From assembly GCF_000378385.1 (NCBI RefSeq), contig NZ_KB899660.1:620001-684000 (forward strand): a stretch of 64,000 nt of DNA, written 5' to 3'. This document shows, piece by piece, positions 39,741-48,161 of the stretch (position 1 is its first letter; each line of letters begins with the position of its first letter). The stretch comes from Paenibacillus daejeonensis DSM 15491. GTDB taxonomy: Bacteria > Bacillota > Bacilli > Paenibacillales > Paenibacillaceae. The translations under genes and the position numbers were made by a program. The notes below the pieces were generated by a model that searched no databases, was not told the origin of the DNA, and saw only the letters and a program-made list of their open reading frames with translations.

Positions 39741-40169
39741 CTATACGGTGACTTCTTCCTGTGGACAATCCTTGCAGTAGCCAAACACTTCGAATTTATG
39801 CTTCACGACCTGAAATTGATCAGGCGCTTGCGTCATGTCCATTGGACAGAATGTAATCGGATAGGTCTTGCCACATTGAAGACAAATCATATGGTGGTGA
39901 TGATGATGCTCTTTGCAGTGCAGCTTGAACTTGACGCCTTCTTCGAACATGACCTGCTCCAGCACACCCAGTTCTTCCATCACCCGAAGATTGCGGTAGA
40001 CGGTATCGAAGCTGAGGCCCGAATAATATTGACCCATATAATCGTAGACATCCTTGGGCGCCAGGTAGCCCGAAGTTTCGGCGAACAGCCGGGCCAGGGT
40101 TTTGCGCTGGTCGGTGACGCGCAGGCCTTGTCCGGACATTTTCTGGATGATTTCATCTGTTGTCAGCAC
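39741..40169 (-). CDS. zur: Zinc uptake regulator Zur (Fur family)
   Basis: A 142-residue Fur-family repressor. Features shared with B. subtilis Zur are [20 protein letters not shown] in the winged helix, a [18 protein letters not shown] metal region (in part), the CPMD segment, HKFEVFGYC and a CKDC motif. The two CXXC pairs form the structural zinc site. It represses zinc uptake genes when zinc is plentiful; the operator before znuA is a likely target. The start is GTG, seven bases after CGGAGG. Confidence 0.93.
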   Translation of the reverse strand: MLTTDEIIQKMSGQGLRVTDQRKTLARLFAETSGYLAPKDVYDYMGQYYSGLSFDTVYRNLRVMEELGVLEQVMFEEGVKFKLHCKEHHHHHHMICLQCGKTYPITFCPMDMTQAPDQFQVVKHKFEVFGYCKDCPQEEVTV

Positions 40170-40290
40170 TCGCTTACCTCCGTTCTCTTACTTTCCATAA
40201 TGCCCGAAAATCGCCGCGGAGTCAATTAAACGGGCATTGGCGCACGCTGAATTGGCACGTTGATTAGCTAACGTGTATGCTATCGCGTTC

Positions 40291-40332
40291 GCTGAATCCT
40301 CACGTCGTTACCCTGACGTGAGGATTCAGCGT
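40291..40332. other. Perfect 17-bp hairpin between zur and the sugar operon
   Basis: 40291–40307 pairs exactly with 40316–40332 around an eight-base loop. It lies between two divergent genes, so it should not be needed as a terminator, and no U-tract follows on either side. A smaller palindrome (CACGTT / AACGTG) lies at about 40256–40276. Confidence 0.8.
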
Positions 40333-40446
40333 TACTGGCGCGATTTTATAGTATCTTTGTCGCCTATTCCTATTATATCTTCACATTGGCTTATGTTACT
40401 TTATTGACATGTCGTCAAATCATAGTTTAAATAAGGAGAGATATCA

Positions 40447-41436
40447 ATGATTAAAGTTGCTATGCTAAGTTACTGGCACGTGCATGCATGGGATTACACC
40501 AAAGAGGTTCAAGCGCATCCAGATACAGAGGTTGTAGCGGTATGGGACGAACAGCCGCAACGTGGACGCGAAGCTGCCGAGAAGCTGGGCGTACCTTTTG
40601 TAGAAGATCTGGACACTCTGCTCGCTGACAGCAACATTGATGGCGTGGTCGTCGATACACCCACTGTCATGCATCACGAAGTGATGATCAAGGCTGCTCG
40701 TGCAGGCAAGCATATCTTCACCGAGAAGGTTATTGCGCCAACCCAGCGCGAAGTACGCGAGATTCTGGCGGCCATCGAGGAAGCTGGCGTTAAGCTTACC
40801 GTGTCGCTGCCACGTCTGAACCATGCTTACACACTGGCTGCACAACAACTGGTTCAAGAAGGCCTTCTGGGCGACCTTACGCTCGCTCGCGTACGCCTGT
40901 CTCATAACGGCGCGCTGGCAGGCTGGCTGCCAGAGCATTTCTTCAGCCTCGAAGACTGTGGCGGCGGCGCATTGATTGACCTTGGCTGTCACCCGATGTA
41001 TCTGACTCGCTTGTTCCTGGGACTTCCTGAATCTGTAAGCGCTCAATTCGGATATGTATCCGGCAAGGAAGTCGAAGACAACGCAGTAGCTACACTGAAA
41101 TATACAAACGGGGCGGTTGGTATCGTCGAAGCTGGCTTCGTGAACAGTCACTCGCCATTCACGCTGGAGCTTCATGGTACGGAAGGAACCATTCTGTATG
41201 GCACGCCTGAGAGCAAGCTGCTGCTCCGCAGCACGCGGCGCGAAGGCAACGAATGGCAGACGATCGAACTGCCGCCGGAACGTATTTCTGCATTCCAGCA
41301 ATGGGTTCAACACGTTCAGAACGGAACGACCGCCGATGAGAATATCCAACTCGCTACAGATTTGACTAGTCTGATGGAAGCAGCCAATCTATCCGCCGCC
41401 CAAGGCCGGAATATCCGATTGGATGAATTAAAATAA
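40447..41436 (+). CDS. Gfo/Idh/MocA family oxidoreductase (atypical N-terminus)
   Basis: A 329-residue NAD(P)-dependent oxidoreductase of the glucose-fructose/inositol dehydrogenase family, probably acting on a sugar or cyclitol. It has the Rossmann start IKVAMLSYWHVHAWDY, in which the usual GXGXXG is replaced by SYWHVH; the catalytic-lysine motif appears as TEKVIAP instead of EKP; and the C-terminal domain has GGGALIDLGCHPMYL with the conserved Asp and His. AAGGAGAGATATCA precedes the ATG. First gene of an operon with an AraC regulator and a second oxidoreductase. Confidence 0.88.
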   Translation: MIKVAMLSYWHVHAWDYTKEVQAHPDTEVVAVWDEQPQRGREAAEKLGVPFVEDLDTLLADSNIDGVVVDTPTVMHHEVMIKAARAGKHIFTEKVIAPTQREVREILAAIEEAGVKLTVSLPRLNHAYTLAAQQLVQEGLLGDLTLARVRLSHNGALAGWLPEHFFSLEDCGGGALIDLGCHPMYLTRLFLGLPESVSAQFGYVSGKEVEDNAVATLKYTNGAVGIVEAGFVNSHSPFTLELHGTEGTILYGTPESKLLLRSTRREGNEWQTIELPPERISAFQQWVQHVQNGTTADENIQLATDLTSLMEAANLSAAQGRNIRLDELK

Positions 41437-41462
41437 TATCACTTGCTGAGGGGGACGGGACA

Positions 41463-42461
41463 ATGGCAAGCAAGCCTTTTCCGTATCAATTAATGGAGGA
41501 TAAGATGGATGCGCTGGACCGACTGGAGCTGCGGTTCCGGTGGGGGGCATACGGCTTCCGTGTGTTGCGCTGCCATCTGGCCTCCTTTCCCCCTGGCAAG
41601 ATTATTCGTTATCACAAGCATTCCGAGTTTGAGTTTCACTTCATCCCCCGCGGCAGCGGGGTCCTTCGCATGGAAGACAAAGAGTTCGATCTGCGCGAAG
41701 GCATGTTTTATTTGACAGGTCCCGGCGTTCTGCATGAACAGCAAGCCGATAATATCGACCCGATGTACGAGCTCTGTTTGCATGTGGATATCATGCCTTT
41801 GGCGGAACAACCTTCAGAGGATGGCTGGGGCGAGCAATGGGAGCAGCAGGAGGCAGAGCATTGCGTTCAGGCCCTGCAGCACTTCCCGCTTCAGACCTTT
41901 CTGGATCAACACCAGGCGATGCCCTGGTTTTTGCACGCATATCGTGCCTGGGTGGAGGGCCGCCCGGGCTTTTATAGTTCGATCAAGCAAGCGATCATTC
42001 AGATCATGATGCGGGCCGCCCGGGTAACCGGACCTGCGGAGGCGCCGTTTGCCCTCCCCTCCCGCAATCTCAATAAGCATCGCTTTCAATTGGCGGTTCA
42101 GTATATTCAAGACAATTACAGCAGCGCCATTACGCTGCAGGAAGTCGCCGAACGGCTGCACATCAGCGTGCGCCAGCTGCAGAGAATTTTTCAGGAACAG
42201 CATGATTGCTCCTTCAGCATTTACCTGGAGAATTACCGGCTGACTCGCGTTTGCGCCGCCCTGATCGAGGATTTGCATCCGATAGAGCAGATCGCTCTGG
42301 ATCATGGGTTCTCCGGCAGCAACTATCTCTACTACGTGTTCAAGAAGAAGATCGGCATGACCCCCAAGCAGTACAAACAACAACATCATACCGGCGCACC
42401 CCGGCTGCATCAGCCATCCGAGGTCGCGCTGGCAGGTACAAAGAAAGGTGAATCCCTATGA
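41463..42461 (+). CDS. AraC family transcriptional regulator with cupin domain
   Basis: A 332-residue regulator: N-terminal cupin for ligand sensing (KIIRYHKHSEFEFHFIPRGSG, LREGMFYLTGPGVLHEQ) and a C-terminal pair of helix-turn-helix motifs (ITLQEVAERLHISVRQLQRIFQEQ and IEQIALDHGFSGSNYLYYVFKKKIGMTPKQY, in pieces). It probably controls this operon in response to a sugar. It lies between two oxidoreductases and overlaps the second by four bases (ATGA), so translation is coupled. A Gly-rich purine site GGGGGACGGGACA precedes the ATG. Confidence 0.92.
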   Translation: MASKPFPYQLMEDKMDALDRLELRFRWGAYGFRVLRCHLASFPPGKIIRYHKHSEFEFHFIPRGSGVLRMEDKEFDLREGMFYLTGPGVLHEQQADNIDPMYELCLHVDIMPLAEQPSEDGWGEQWEQQEAEHCVQALQHFPLQTFLDQHQAMPWFLHAYRAWVEGRPGFYSSIKQAIIQIMMRAARVTGPAEAPFALPSRNLNKHRFQLAVQYIQDNYSSAITLQEVAERLHISVRQLQRIFQEQHDCSFSIYLENYRLTRVCAALIEDLHPIEQIALDHGFSGSNYLYYVFKKKIGMTPKQYKQQHHTGAPRLHQPSEVALAGTKKGESL

Positions 42462-43567
42462 GCCAAGTCCCTAATGTTCGTATCGGCATCATCGGTACAG
42501 GAGGCATCGCCCACGCACACGCCCGCGCCTACAAGCAGCTTGCTGGCGTTGAGATTGTCGGTGTTGCCGACATCGTGCCCGGTAAAGCAGAGGAATTCCT
42601 TGCACTAGAGCTGCTGCACGATGCTAAGGCATTCCAGAATCACCGTGATCTGCTCGAGCTGGATCTTGACGGTGTTAGTATTTGTACACCCAACATCTCG
42701 CATCACAAGCTGACCATTGACGCACTTAAGGCCAACAAGCACGTCCTGTTGGAAAAGCCGATGTCCGTCACTCTGGATGAGGCAATCGAGATGACCGAAG
42801 CATCGCACGAGTCTTCCGGCATGCTGACAATCGGCTTTCAGCCGCGCTATGATCCCAATACGGCACTCGTTCGGGATATCGTCCAATCCGGCAAGCTCGG
42901 CAAGGTCTACTATGTCGAAACAGGTGGCGGACGCCGCCGCGGCATGCCAGGCGGCACATTTATCCGCAAGGATCTGGCAGGAGCCGGAGCGATGGCGGAC
43001 ATTGGCTGCTATTCGCTGGATATGGCGCTTCATGCGCTCGGCTATCCGCGGCCGCTGACCGTCTCTGCTTATACGTCCAATCATTTCGGCTCCAACCCGC
43101 TGTATCATCCGGAGGCAGAGCGATTCGAGGTCGAGGACTTCGGGGCAGCCATGATCCGTTTCGAAGGCGATCTGGTGCTTCAGTTCAAAATCTCCTGGGC
43201 GATGCATATGGATACGCTCGGCTCGACGATGTTCCTCGGCACAGATGCAGGGCTGAAGATTAATCCATTCGGCACTGGCAACTGGTCCGGTGTGTGGGAC
43301 GGCAAGGTTGGCGACATTACCATGTATCATGATGTGATGGGACGCCAGACGCACACGCCGATCCCGACAATCACCCATGAGAAGGATCTCTTCTTTGAGA
43401 AGGTGCGAGACTTTGTCGAAGCGGTCAGGGACGGACGGCCTGCTCCGATTCCCGGCGATCAAATCCTGATCCAGCAAGCGATCATCGACGGCATTATCCG
43501 CTCTTCCGAGCAGAAAAAAGAAATCGAGCTGAAGCTGCCGGACGCCCTTTTCGCTCCACGCGCATAA
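42458..43567 (+). CDS. Gfo/Idh/MocA family oxidoreductase
   Basis: A 369-residue NAD(P)-dependent dehydrogenase. The Rossmann motif is VRIGIIGTGGIAHAHARAY, the catalytic-lysine motif is HVLLEKPMSVT near residue 100, and the C-terminal domain has GAMADIGCYSLDMALHALG. It probably oxidises a sugar hydroxyl. It is a canonical family member, unlike the first gene of the operon, so the two may act in sequence or on different carbons. Substrate unknown. Confidence 0.92.
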   Translation: MSQVPNVRIGIIGTGGIAHAHARAYKQLAGVEIVGVADIVPGKAEEFLALELLHDAKAFQNHRDLLELDLDGVSICTPNISHHKLTIDALKANKHVLLEKPMSVTLDEAIEMTEASHESSGMLTIGFQPRYDPNTALVRDIVQSGKLGKVYYVETGGGRRRGMPGGTFIRKDLAGAGAMADIGCYSLDMALHALGYPRPLTVSAYTSNHFGSNPLYHPEAERFEVEDFGAAMIRFEGDLVLQFKISWAMHMDTLGSTMFLGTDAGLKINPFGTGNWSGVWDGKVGDITMYHDVMGRQTHTPIPTITHEKDLFFEKVRDFVEAVRDGRPAPIPGDQILIQQAIIDGIIRSSEQKKEIELKLPDALFAPRA

Positions 43568-43586
43568 TCCAGAAGCTCGTTACAGC

Positions 43587-43631
43587 AAACAACCCTCCCG
43601 TGCCATTCGGCATCGGAAGGGTTGTTTTTTT
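43587..43631. terminator. Terminator after the sugar operon
   Basis: AAACAACCCT pairs with AGGGTTGTTT, with further CCG/CGG and GCC/GGC pairs inside, followed by a run of seven T. It ends the plus-strand operon and may also serve the convergent secreted-protein gene. Confidence 0.9.
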
Positions 43632-43658
43632 GTGACTATAGCTGCATTAGATTCAGAC

Positions 43659-45593
43659 CTACCATCGAACCTCAGGCATCGGCAGAAATAGCATATGAAT
43701 CGGCAGATTACTGCCGGAGGCCAGGGTAAATACAAAATCCACAATCTCTTCACGAGCGCCGGTCCGGTGCAGCACCGCTGCTTCATGCTGGTTCCATAAA
43801 ATATTGGTGTTGGTCACCGGGACCGTGGTCCCGTTTACGGTAAAGGCACCGGTATATTGGCCACCTCTGGCATTAAGAGCGATCACCGTATTCGGCGCAA
43901 CGCGGACCTGCATCCGGTACAGTACGCCAAAATTACCGATGTTAAGCTCTAGCAAGCCCGTCAGGTTGTCAATGCCATAGATATAGCTGTCCATCGTCCG
44001 ATCACCAAGAACGATACGGTGCGGCTGAGCGCCCAATGTCTCGCCTACGTGGATGATCCGGTCCGCTGCCGTAAACGTACCGCGAACATGCTTGTTGTCT
44101 CGTGCAAGCAGCGGCAGCGATTCCAGCACAGCAATCGGATCACGGCCCTCCTCAACAACAGCGATCCGGAAGCGCACATTGGTATTCGTCGTCACATCCG
44201 CATAGGCGGTTAATACATGATTAGGCTTCATCGAGATCCGGTGCAGATCTGGCAGGACGATCTTGGATTCACCCGGGCCCAGACGGATCCAGCGTGTGTC
44301 GGGCTTGCGGGTCAGCTCGTTCAAATAACGTTCGACAGAACGCTTCCCTGTGTTGGCGACGTACGGGTCGGGACCGCCCATCGCAAACGCGCCAAATCCG
44401 ACTTGCGTAACGACACTGTTCGTATTCGTTGCCACAAGCACCAGCTTCATGTTCTTGTTGGTGCCATTGAGATGATGGAACATAAAACGTGTCTGTCCAC
44501 TCAATTGGTCGTCATACGCGATCCCCTCGCCTAACAGCGTCTCTGGCGAATTACTGCGCACCATTTGCGCGGGGAGAGATTGCACCTGGTACGGAATGGA
44601 ACGGTAGGTCAGCGATGCTGAGCCATCGACGGCATACTTGTCCCCTATGGGCGTATGTAACCGGTGGTATTCATCAAACGTGTACAGCACTTCCGACGTT
44701 ACCGTAATGTCTTTGGTAATGCGGTCGGACAGCCCGTGCTTGTCTACAACCTCCAGCGTGACCCGCTTGGTACCAGGCTGAAAAAACACCTCTGCCTTGC
44801 CGGACCAGGTCCGCTTGACGATTGCATTCTCATCGTCCGTACTCCGGTCAAAGTATTGAATGCGTTCCCCAATTCGATACGTCGTCTTGTCGGTTGTAAA
44901 ATCGGCGACTGGCGGCTGATTGGGCATGGTTACCTGAAAAGTGACCGAATAGGGTTCACTCCAGTTGCCATCCTCGCCGAGGACCATTCGCGTAACGGTA
45001 TATTGTCCGGGTTCACTGTAATAGTCTTGCAGCCCCGTCCAGTACTCGTCCACATACCTTCCATTCGCCAAGTCACGGGTTGTCACTCTGGTCTGCCCGG
45101 CAAGAATCGTCTTGGGGACGATCTCGAACGTGGCCTGCAGCGCATTGCTCCAGCGGAAAGTCATAACGGTCGGAGTAAAATCAATGGAGCTCCCGGTCAA
45201 CTCAGCCCATGTCCGCAAGGGGACCATGAGAAAGCCTTCTTGGATATAAACCGTTCCCGAGGACCGAACGACTTGACCGTTCACCCGGATGTCTGATTGA
45301 TTCGGACGAAAGCGAATATCTAAATTCCCCTTGATTGCAATGGACTCTTTCGTAGCTGCATTGTATGAGACCTGGAAGCCGTATAGCTGAGCCATCGTCT
45401 TGAAGGGTCCATAGGACGATCCATTGCGGAACGTGACGGGCTGAACGGCTTGAACTGCGACTCCGTTGTGTTGCAGCATCTTGCTGTTCTTGGTTAATAC
45501 CAGTTGTTCGTTACTTGAGGCTTCGGCTTGCCCAGATCCTACGGCAAGGGGCAGAAGCAGACAAAAGATGAGCAGTACTTTTATCGATTTCAA
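43659..45593 (-). CDS. Secreted protein with copper amine oxidase-like N-terminal domain
   Basis: A 644-residue exported protein with a signal peptide (VLLIFCLLLPLAVGSGQAEA). Residues about 45–155 look like the copper amine oxidase N-terminal domain common in Paenibacillus exoproteins (YGPFKTMAQLYGFQVSYN, IRVNGQVVRSSGTVYIQEGFLMVPLRTWAELTG, in pieces). A PKD-like segment follows (PPVADFTTDKTTYRIGERIQYFDRS, in part). The C-terminal half has repeated beta-strand patterns and no catalytic motif I recognise. TTG start behind AAAGGAG. Probably wall-associated; function unknown. Confidence 0.82.
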   Translation of the reverse strand: MKSIKVLLIFCLLLPLAVGSGQAEASSNEQLVLTKNSKMLQHNGVAVQAVQPVTFRNGSSYGPFKTMAQLYGFQVSYNAATKESIAIKGNLDIRFRPNQSDIRVNGQVVRSSGTVYIQEGFLMVPLRTWAELTGSSIDFTPTVMTFRWSNALQATFEIVPKTILAGQTRVTTRDLANGRYVDEYWTGLQDYYSEPGQYTVTRMVLGEDGNWSEPYSVTFQVTMPNQPPVADFTTDKTTYRIGERIQYFDRSTDDENAIVKRTWSGKAEVFFQPGTKRVTLEVVDKHGLSDRITKDITVTSEVLYTFDEYHRLHTPIGDKYAVDGSASLTYRSIPYQVQSLPAQMVRSNSPETLLGEGIAYDDQLSGQTRFMFHHLNGTNKNMKLVLVATNTNSVVTQVGFGAFAMGGPDPYVANTGKRSVERYLNELTRKPDTRWIRLGPGESKIVLPDLHRISMKPNHVLTAYADVTTNTNVRFRIAVVEEGRDPIAVLESLPLLARDNKHVRGTFTAADRIIHVGETLGAQPHRIVLGDRTMDSYIYGIDNLTGLLELNIGNFGVLYRMQVRVAPNTVIALNARGGQYTGAFTVNGTTVPVTNTNILWNQHEAAVLHRTGAREEIVDFVFTLASGSNLPIHMLFLPMPEVRW

Positions 45594-45720
45594 TGCATTA
45601 ACTCCTTTGTGCCGTTCTGGCTGACTTGAATTACCCTACTGTGGACGCGAACTACATGTGAAAAGTTGCGAAATGTTATGTAATCGTCAATGTTTTGTCA
45701 CAAGACTGACCCTTCAATCC

Positions 45721-45754
45721 AAAAAAAAAGCCCGTCGGCCAGCGCCGTCAGGCT
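45721..45754 (-). terminator. Terminator after the 74-residue membrane protein gene
   Basis: An 11-bp stem with one mismatch and one G-U pair (45729/45730–45739 region with 45744–45754) is followed by nine U residues on the minus strand. It also separates this gene from the secreted-protein gene. Confidence 0.85.
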
Positions 45755-45780
45755 TCTGAATCTGCGTGTCCCCTACTTCA

Positions 45781-46005
45781 TTAACCATTGACACGCATAT
45801 CGGCCAGGAACGTAATCGCCATGGCCAGGAACAAAATAATCGCGGCAATTCTCAGCAAATCACGTCTGCGCTTGAGCCGGACCAGCTCCTCCCGAGGCAG
45901 CTGTTTGTAAATCCCTTCTACATAAGAGCGCTGAAAAAACAGCGTTGTCACCAGGGCAGCAACAAAAAAGATATTGATGATAAACCAGGTTTGTCCGAGA
46001 TCCAC
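45781..46005 (-). CDS. Small two-helix membrane protein, unknown function
   Basis: 74 residues: an N-terminal helix (TWFIINIFFVAALVTTLFF), a basic middle (LVRLKRRRDLLR), and a C-terminal helix (IAAIILFLAMAITFLADM). GGAAGGAGCAAGATC before a GTG start strongly supports translation, and the gene has its own terminator. It lies near another small membrane protein and the gerP group on the same strand side. I do not recognise the family. Confidence 0.75.
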   Translation of the reverse strand: MDLGQTWFIINIFFVAALVTTLFFQRSYVEGIYKQLPREELVRLKRRRDLLRIAAIILFLAMAITFLADMRVNG

Positions 46006-46079
46006 GATCTTGCTCCTTCCTCTTATTTAGACTGTAGAGCGAGAACCTGCTCGCTGCCGTCTTGGCGATACACACTAAA

Positions 46080-46120
46080 GGCTGCAGACCTGACCGTTGT
46101 TCGACGGTAGGCCTACAGCC
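46080..46120 (-). terminator. Hairpin after the 79-residue membrane protein gene
   Basis: GGCTGTAGGCCT pairs imperfectly with AGGTCTGCAGCC, with CCGT/ACGG inside, and is followed by TTTAG on the minus strand. The tail is weak, so termination is likely but not certain. Confidence 0.55.
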
Positions 46121-46150
46121 CTGTTCAGTGCAGCCGGTGCTGCATTCTCG

Positions 46151-46390
46151 CTACACGTACCATATATTGAGCAGCACGAAGAAGACGATAGCGCTCACTA
46201 CAGAGCCGGCAAAATAGAACCAGCCGGTACGATAGCGCGTTTGAAACATACGCAGGATGCCCAAACTGAGCAAGCTTAAAATGAGCAGAATGCCTACAGC
46301 TCCAAGAATGAATAAGCCTGCAGAAACTTCGCTGACATTTACTAATGACAAGGTACGCACTCCCTCGGCTAACAAGTGTATACCTTGCAT
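46151..46390 (-). CDS. Small membrane protein, unknown function
   Basis: 79 residues with two helices (SAGLFILGAVGILLILSLLSLGIL and WFYFAGSVVSAIVFFVLL, in pieces) and a short RMFQTRYRTG loop. GGGGGATC lies ten bases before the ATG at 46390; the frame upstream to 46444 has no site. It lies directly after the Hsp20-like gene. No family recognised; the opening QGIHLLAEGVRTLSLVNVSEV is polar. Confidence 0.65.
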   Translation of the reverse strand: MQGIHLLAEGVRTLSLVNVSEVSAGLFILGAVGILLILSLLSLGILRMFQTRYRTGWFYFAGSVVSAIVFFVLLNIWYV

Positions 46391-46445
46391 TATAATAGAT
46401 CCCCCGACCCATTGCCACGTGGAGATCAGACAAATTCGTGACAAT

Positions 46446-46910
46446 TCAACGTTGCGGGCCTTTGCGAATCACCGCTTCGATATATTGATCGCCTGCACGG
46501 CGCTTTTTCAGCTTCACCTGGAGCACACCGGATACCAGCAAAGAACGATAGGATGAAGGCAGAACAAGGCAAGGCAGACGTGTAATCAGATCCTCCTTGC
46601 CATGCCCAAAAACCAGCTTGATCCGGTCCGCTCTGACATATAACCTCAATTCATTCTCACGTACTCCGGGAGGGATCGCCAGCTTGACGATGACAAAGCG
46701 GTGCGTCTCGAATATCTCAGGCTTGCCCGCCCCCTGGTTGCCCATCTGTATCGCAGGCAATGCGCCACCAATCAGTTGACCGACATAACGTTCGATCCAG
46801 TCTGGCTGCTTGAGCATCTCCTGCGCTTGAGGCAGCCCTCCCTGCCCCATCCACCGCTTCATCTGCTCCCAGTCGAATGTAGGATCTTCTCTGGAATATC
46901 CATCTGCCAT
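46446..46910 (-). CDS. Hsp20/alpha-crystallin-like spore protein (GerT/CotP type, tentative)
   Basis: A 154-residue protein with a helical N-terminal part (DWEQMKRWMGQGGLPQAQEM) and an alpha-crystallin-like beta domain (FETHRFVIVKLAIPPGVREN, LRLYVRADRIKLVFG, VLQVKLKKRRAGDQYIEAVI). Small heat-shock-like proteins occur in spore coats, such as CotP and the B. cereus germination protein GerT. The location next to the divergent gerP operon supports a coat role. GGAGGTGAACGGC before ATG 46910 sets the start. The specific GerT name is an inference. Confidence 0.75.
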   Translation of the reverse strand: MADGYSREDPTFDWEQMKRWMGQGGLPQAQEMLKQPDWIERYVGQLIGGALPAIQMGNQGAGKPEIFETHRFVIVKLAIPPGVRENELRLYVRADRIKLVFGHGKEDLITRLPCLVLPSSYRSLLVSGVLQVKLKKRRAGDQYIEAVIRKGPQR

Positions 46911-47003
46911 GCCGTTCACCTCCGTCTTCCCTGACGTCGCTGCTTCTATCTTATGCGGCATGACGGGCTAATGTCCCTGTGCGTGAGCCGTCACGATAAA
47001 GGC

Positions 47004-47030
47004 ACATCTGGGCGAATGCCGCATAGGATG
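47004..47030 (+). promoter_or_regulatory. Possible sigma-K promoter of the gerP operon
   Basis: ACA (47004–47006) and CATAGGATG (47022–47030) are 15 bases apart. The consensus is AC, then CATA-N3-TA; the last base does not fit. The gerP operon is sigma-K dependent in Bacillus, which supports the call only indirectly. Confidence 0.35.
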
Positions 47031-47059
47031 GATCAAAAGCTTGCAACAGGAGTGGTGAT

Positions 47060-47287
47060 ATGCCTTCAGTCGTTGGTTTTGTCAATATCGTCAGTGTCGG
47101 CTCCAGTGCCGTCATACAATTCGGTGATGCGCTGCAGCTATCACCGATCAGCAATTCCAAGTCCTATGCAGGCTCCGGCTCCTTCCTGACCGGCGGTCTC
47201 AGCAATGCAAATAACGGCGTCAGTGCAACGAACACCCTTGATCCCGATGTGCAGGATAACGCCACCAATCAGGTTAATGCGGTATGA
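47060..47287 (+). CDS. gerPA: Spore germination protein GerPA/GerPF family
   Basis: A 75-residue protein of the GerPA/GerPF family, opening PSVVGFVNIVSVGSSAVIQFGD and ending in the motif NNGVSATNTLDPDVQDN. The motif resembles GerPF most, but the gene is first in the operon where GerPA stands. GerP proteins make the coat permeable to germinants. GGAGTGGTGAT precedes the ATG. The stop overlaps gerPB (ATGA). Confidence 0.9.
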   Translation: MPSVVGFVNIVSVGSSAVIQFGDALQLSPISNSKSYAGSGSFLTGGLSNANNGVSATNTLDPDVQDNATNQVNAV

Positions 47288-47487
47288 ACCTGACCGTCTA
47301 TCAACACATTACCATCCATCAATTACGGGTGGATAGCGTCTCCAATTCCTCCGTCCTGCAGGTAGGGACAGCGGGAGCCGTCAGCTCGCTCTCCCAGCTC
47401 TACAATACAGGGCAGTTTACCGGACCGGCACCACAGCTCGGCGAAGAAAATCCGTTGTCGCTGGTCCCCTTTCCAAGTCCGAGGTAA
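47284..47487 (+). CDS. gerPB: Spore germination protein GerPB
   Basis: A 67-residue protein with the family pattern ITIHQLRVDSVSNSSVLQVGTAG and LSQLYNTGQF, and a final Pro-rich VPFPSPR. It is a coat protein of the GerP group. It overlaps gerPA by four bases, which implies coupled translation. Confidence 0.92.
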   Translation: MNLTVYQHITIHQLRVDSVSNSSVLQVGTAGAVSSLSQLYNTGQFTGPAPQLGEENPLSLVPFPSPR

Positions 47488-47501
47488 AGGAGTGAACGGA
47501 C

Positions 47502-48161
47502 ATGCAGCAGCCAATAGCCTGGTCGGAATGGGCACTTCAAACCCAACAACAGCTGCAGCAGCAGCTGCTGCGCGTCGCCGATCTGGAACGGCAGGTATGC
47601 GAACTCACTACCAGACTAAAAGTCATGGAAGAGAAGCCATCCTGCACAATAGAGAAACTGGAATATCGCTTTGATCAACTGAAGGTCGAACGCCTGGACG
47701 GCACACTGCATATTGGCATGTCCCCCCAGGCGTGCGAATCGCAAGGCGTGATAGAACAGTTCACGACTACGCCCATATATCCTCAGCCTCCCGTTAGTGC
47801 TACCTCTGCGGGGAATCCGCAATCACAGCCATCCGATCCTCCGCTGCAGAGCACCTCGTGGCCAGCAGAGGATGACGCGAGACAGCAGGTTGAGCACTAT
47901 CTGGAGCAATCGGCACCTGAGGTCCTCCACCGTATTGCAGCAAATGCGCAGTTACCGCTTGATCCCCATCATAGCCGCTTAATCCTTGCTGATCTCCAGC
48001 GTCAGGCTCTGCCGCGACTCGCCTATTATAAGGAGACTGCCAGTCGGGACAGTGGCCACCCGGCAGCGGATGCCGATATTGCAAGCCGTACGATTCACGA
48101 TATCGAGATGGCCATGCAGCTCTATGTTGAACGACTGCTCCAGAAGGAGGAAGGGCAATGA
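47502..48161 (+). CDS. gerPC: Spore germination protein GerPC
   Basis: A 219-residue protein with an N-terminal coiled coil (QQLQQQLLRVADLERQVCEL), a conserved middle (KLEYRFDQLKVERLDGTLHIGMSP, in part), a Pro/Ser-rich linker, and a helical C-terminal part (ILADLQRQALPRLAYY, IEMAMQLYVERLLQKEE). It fits the GerPC family in length (about 205 in B. subtilis). AAAGGAGTGAACGGAC precedes the ATG. It overlaps gerPD by four bases. Confidence 0.92.
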   Translation: MQQPIAWSEWALQTQQQLQQQLLRVADLERQVCELTTRLKVMEEKPSCTIEKLEYRFDQLKVERLDGTLHIGMSPQACESQGVIEQFTTTPIYPQPPVSATSAGNPQSQPSDPPLQSTSWPAEDDARQQVEHYLEQSAPEVLHRIAANAQLPLDPHHSRLILADLQRQALPRLAYYKETASRDSGHPAADADIASRTIHDIEMAMQLYVERLLQKEEGQ

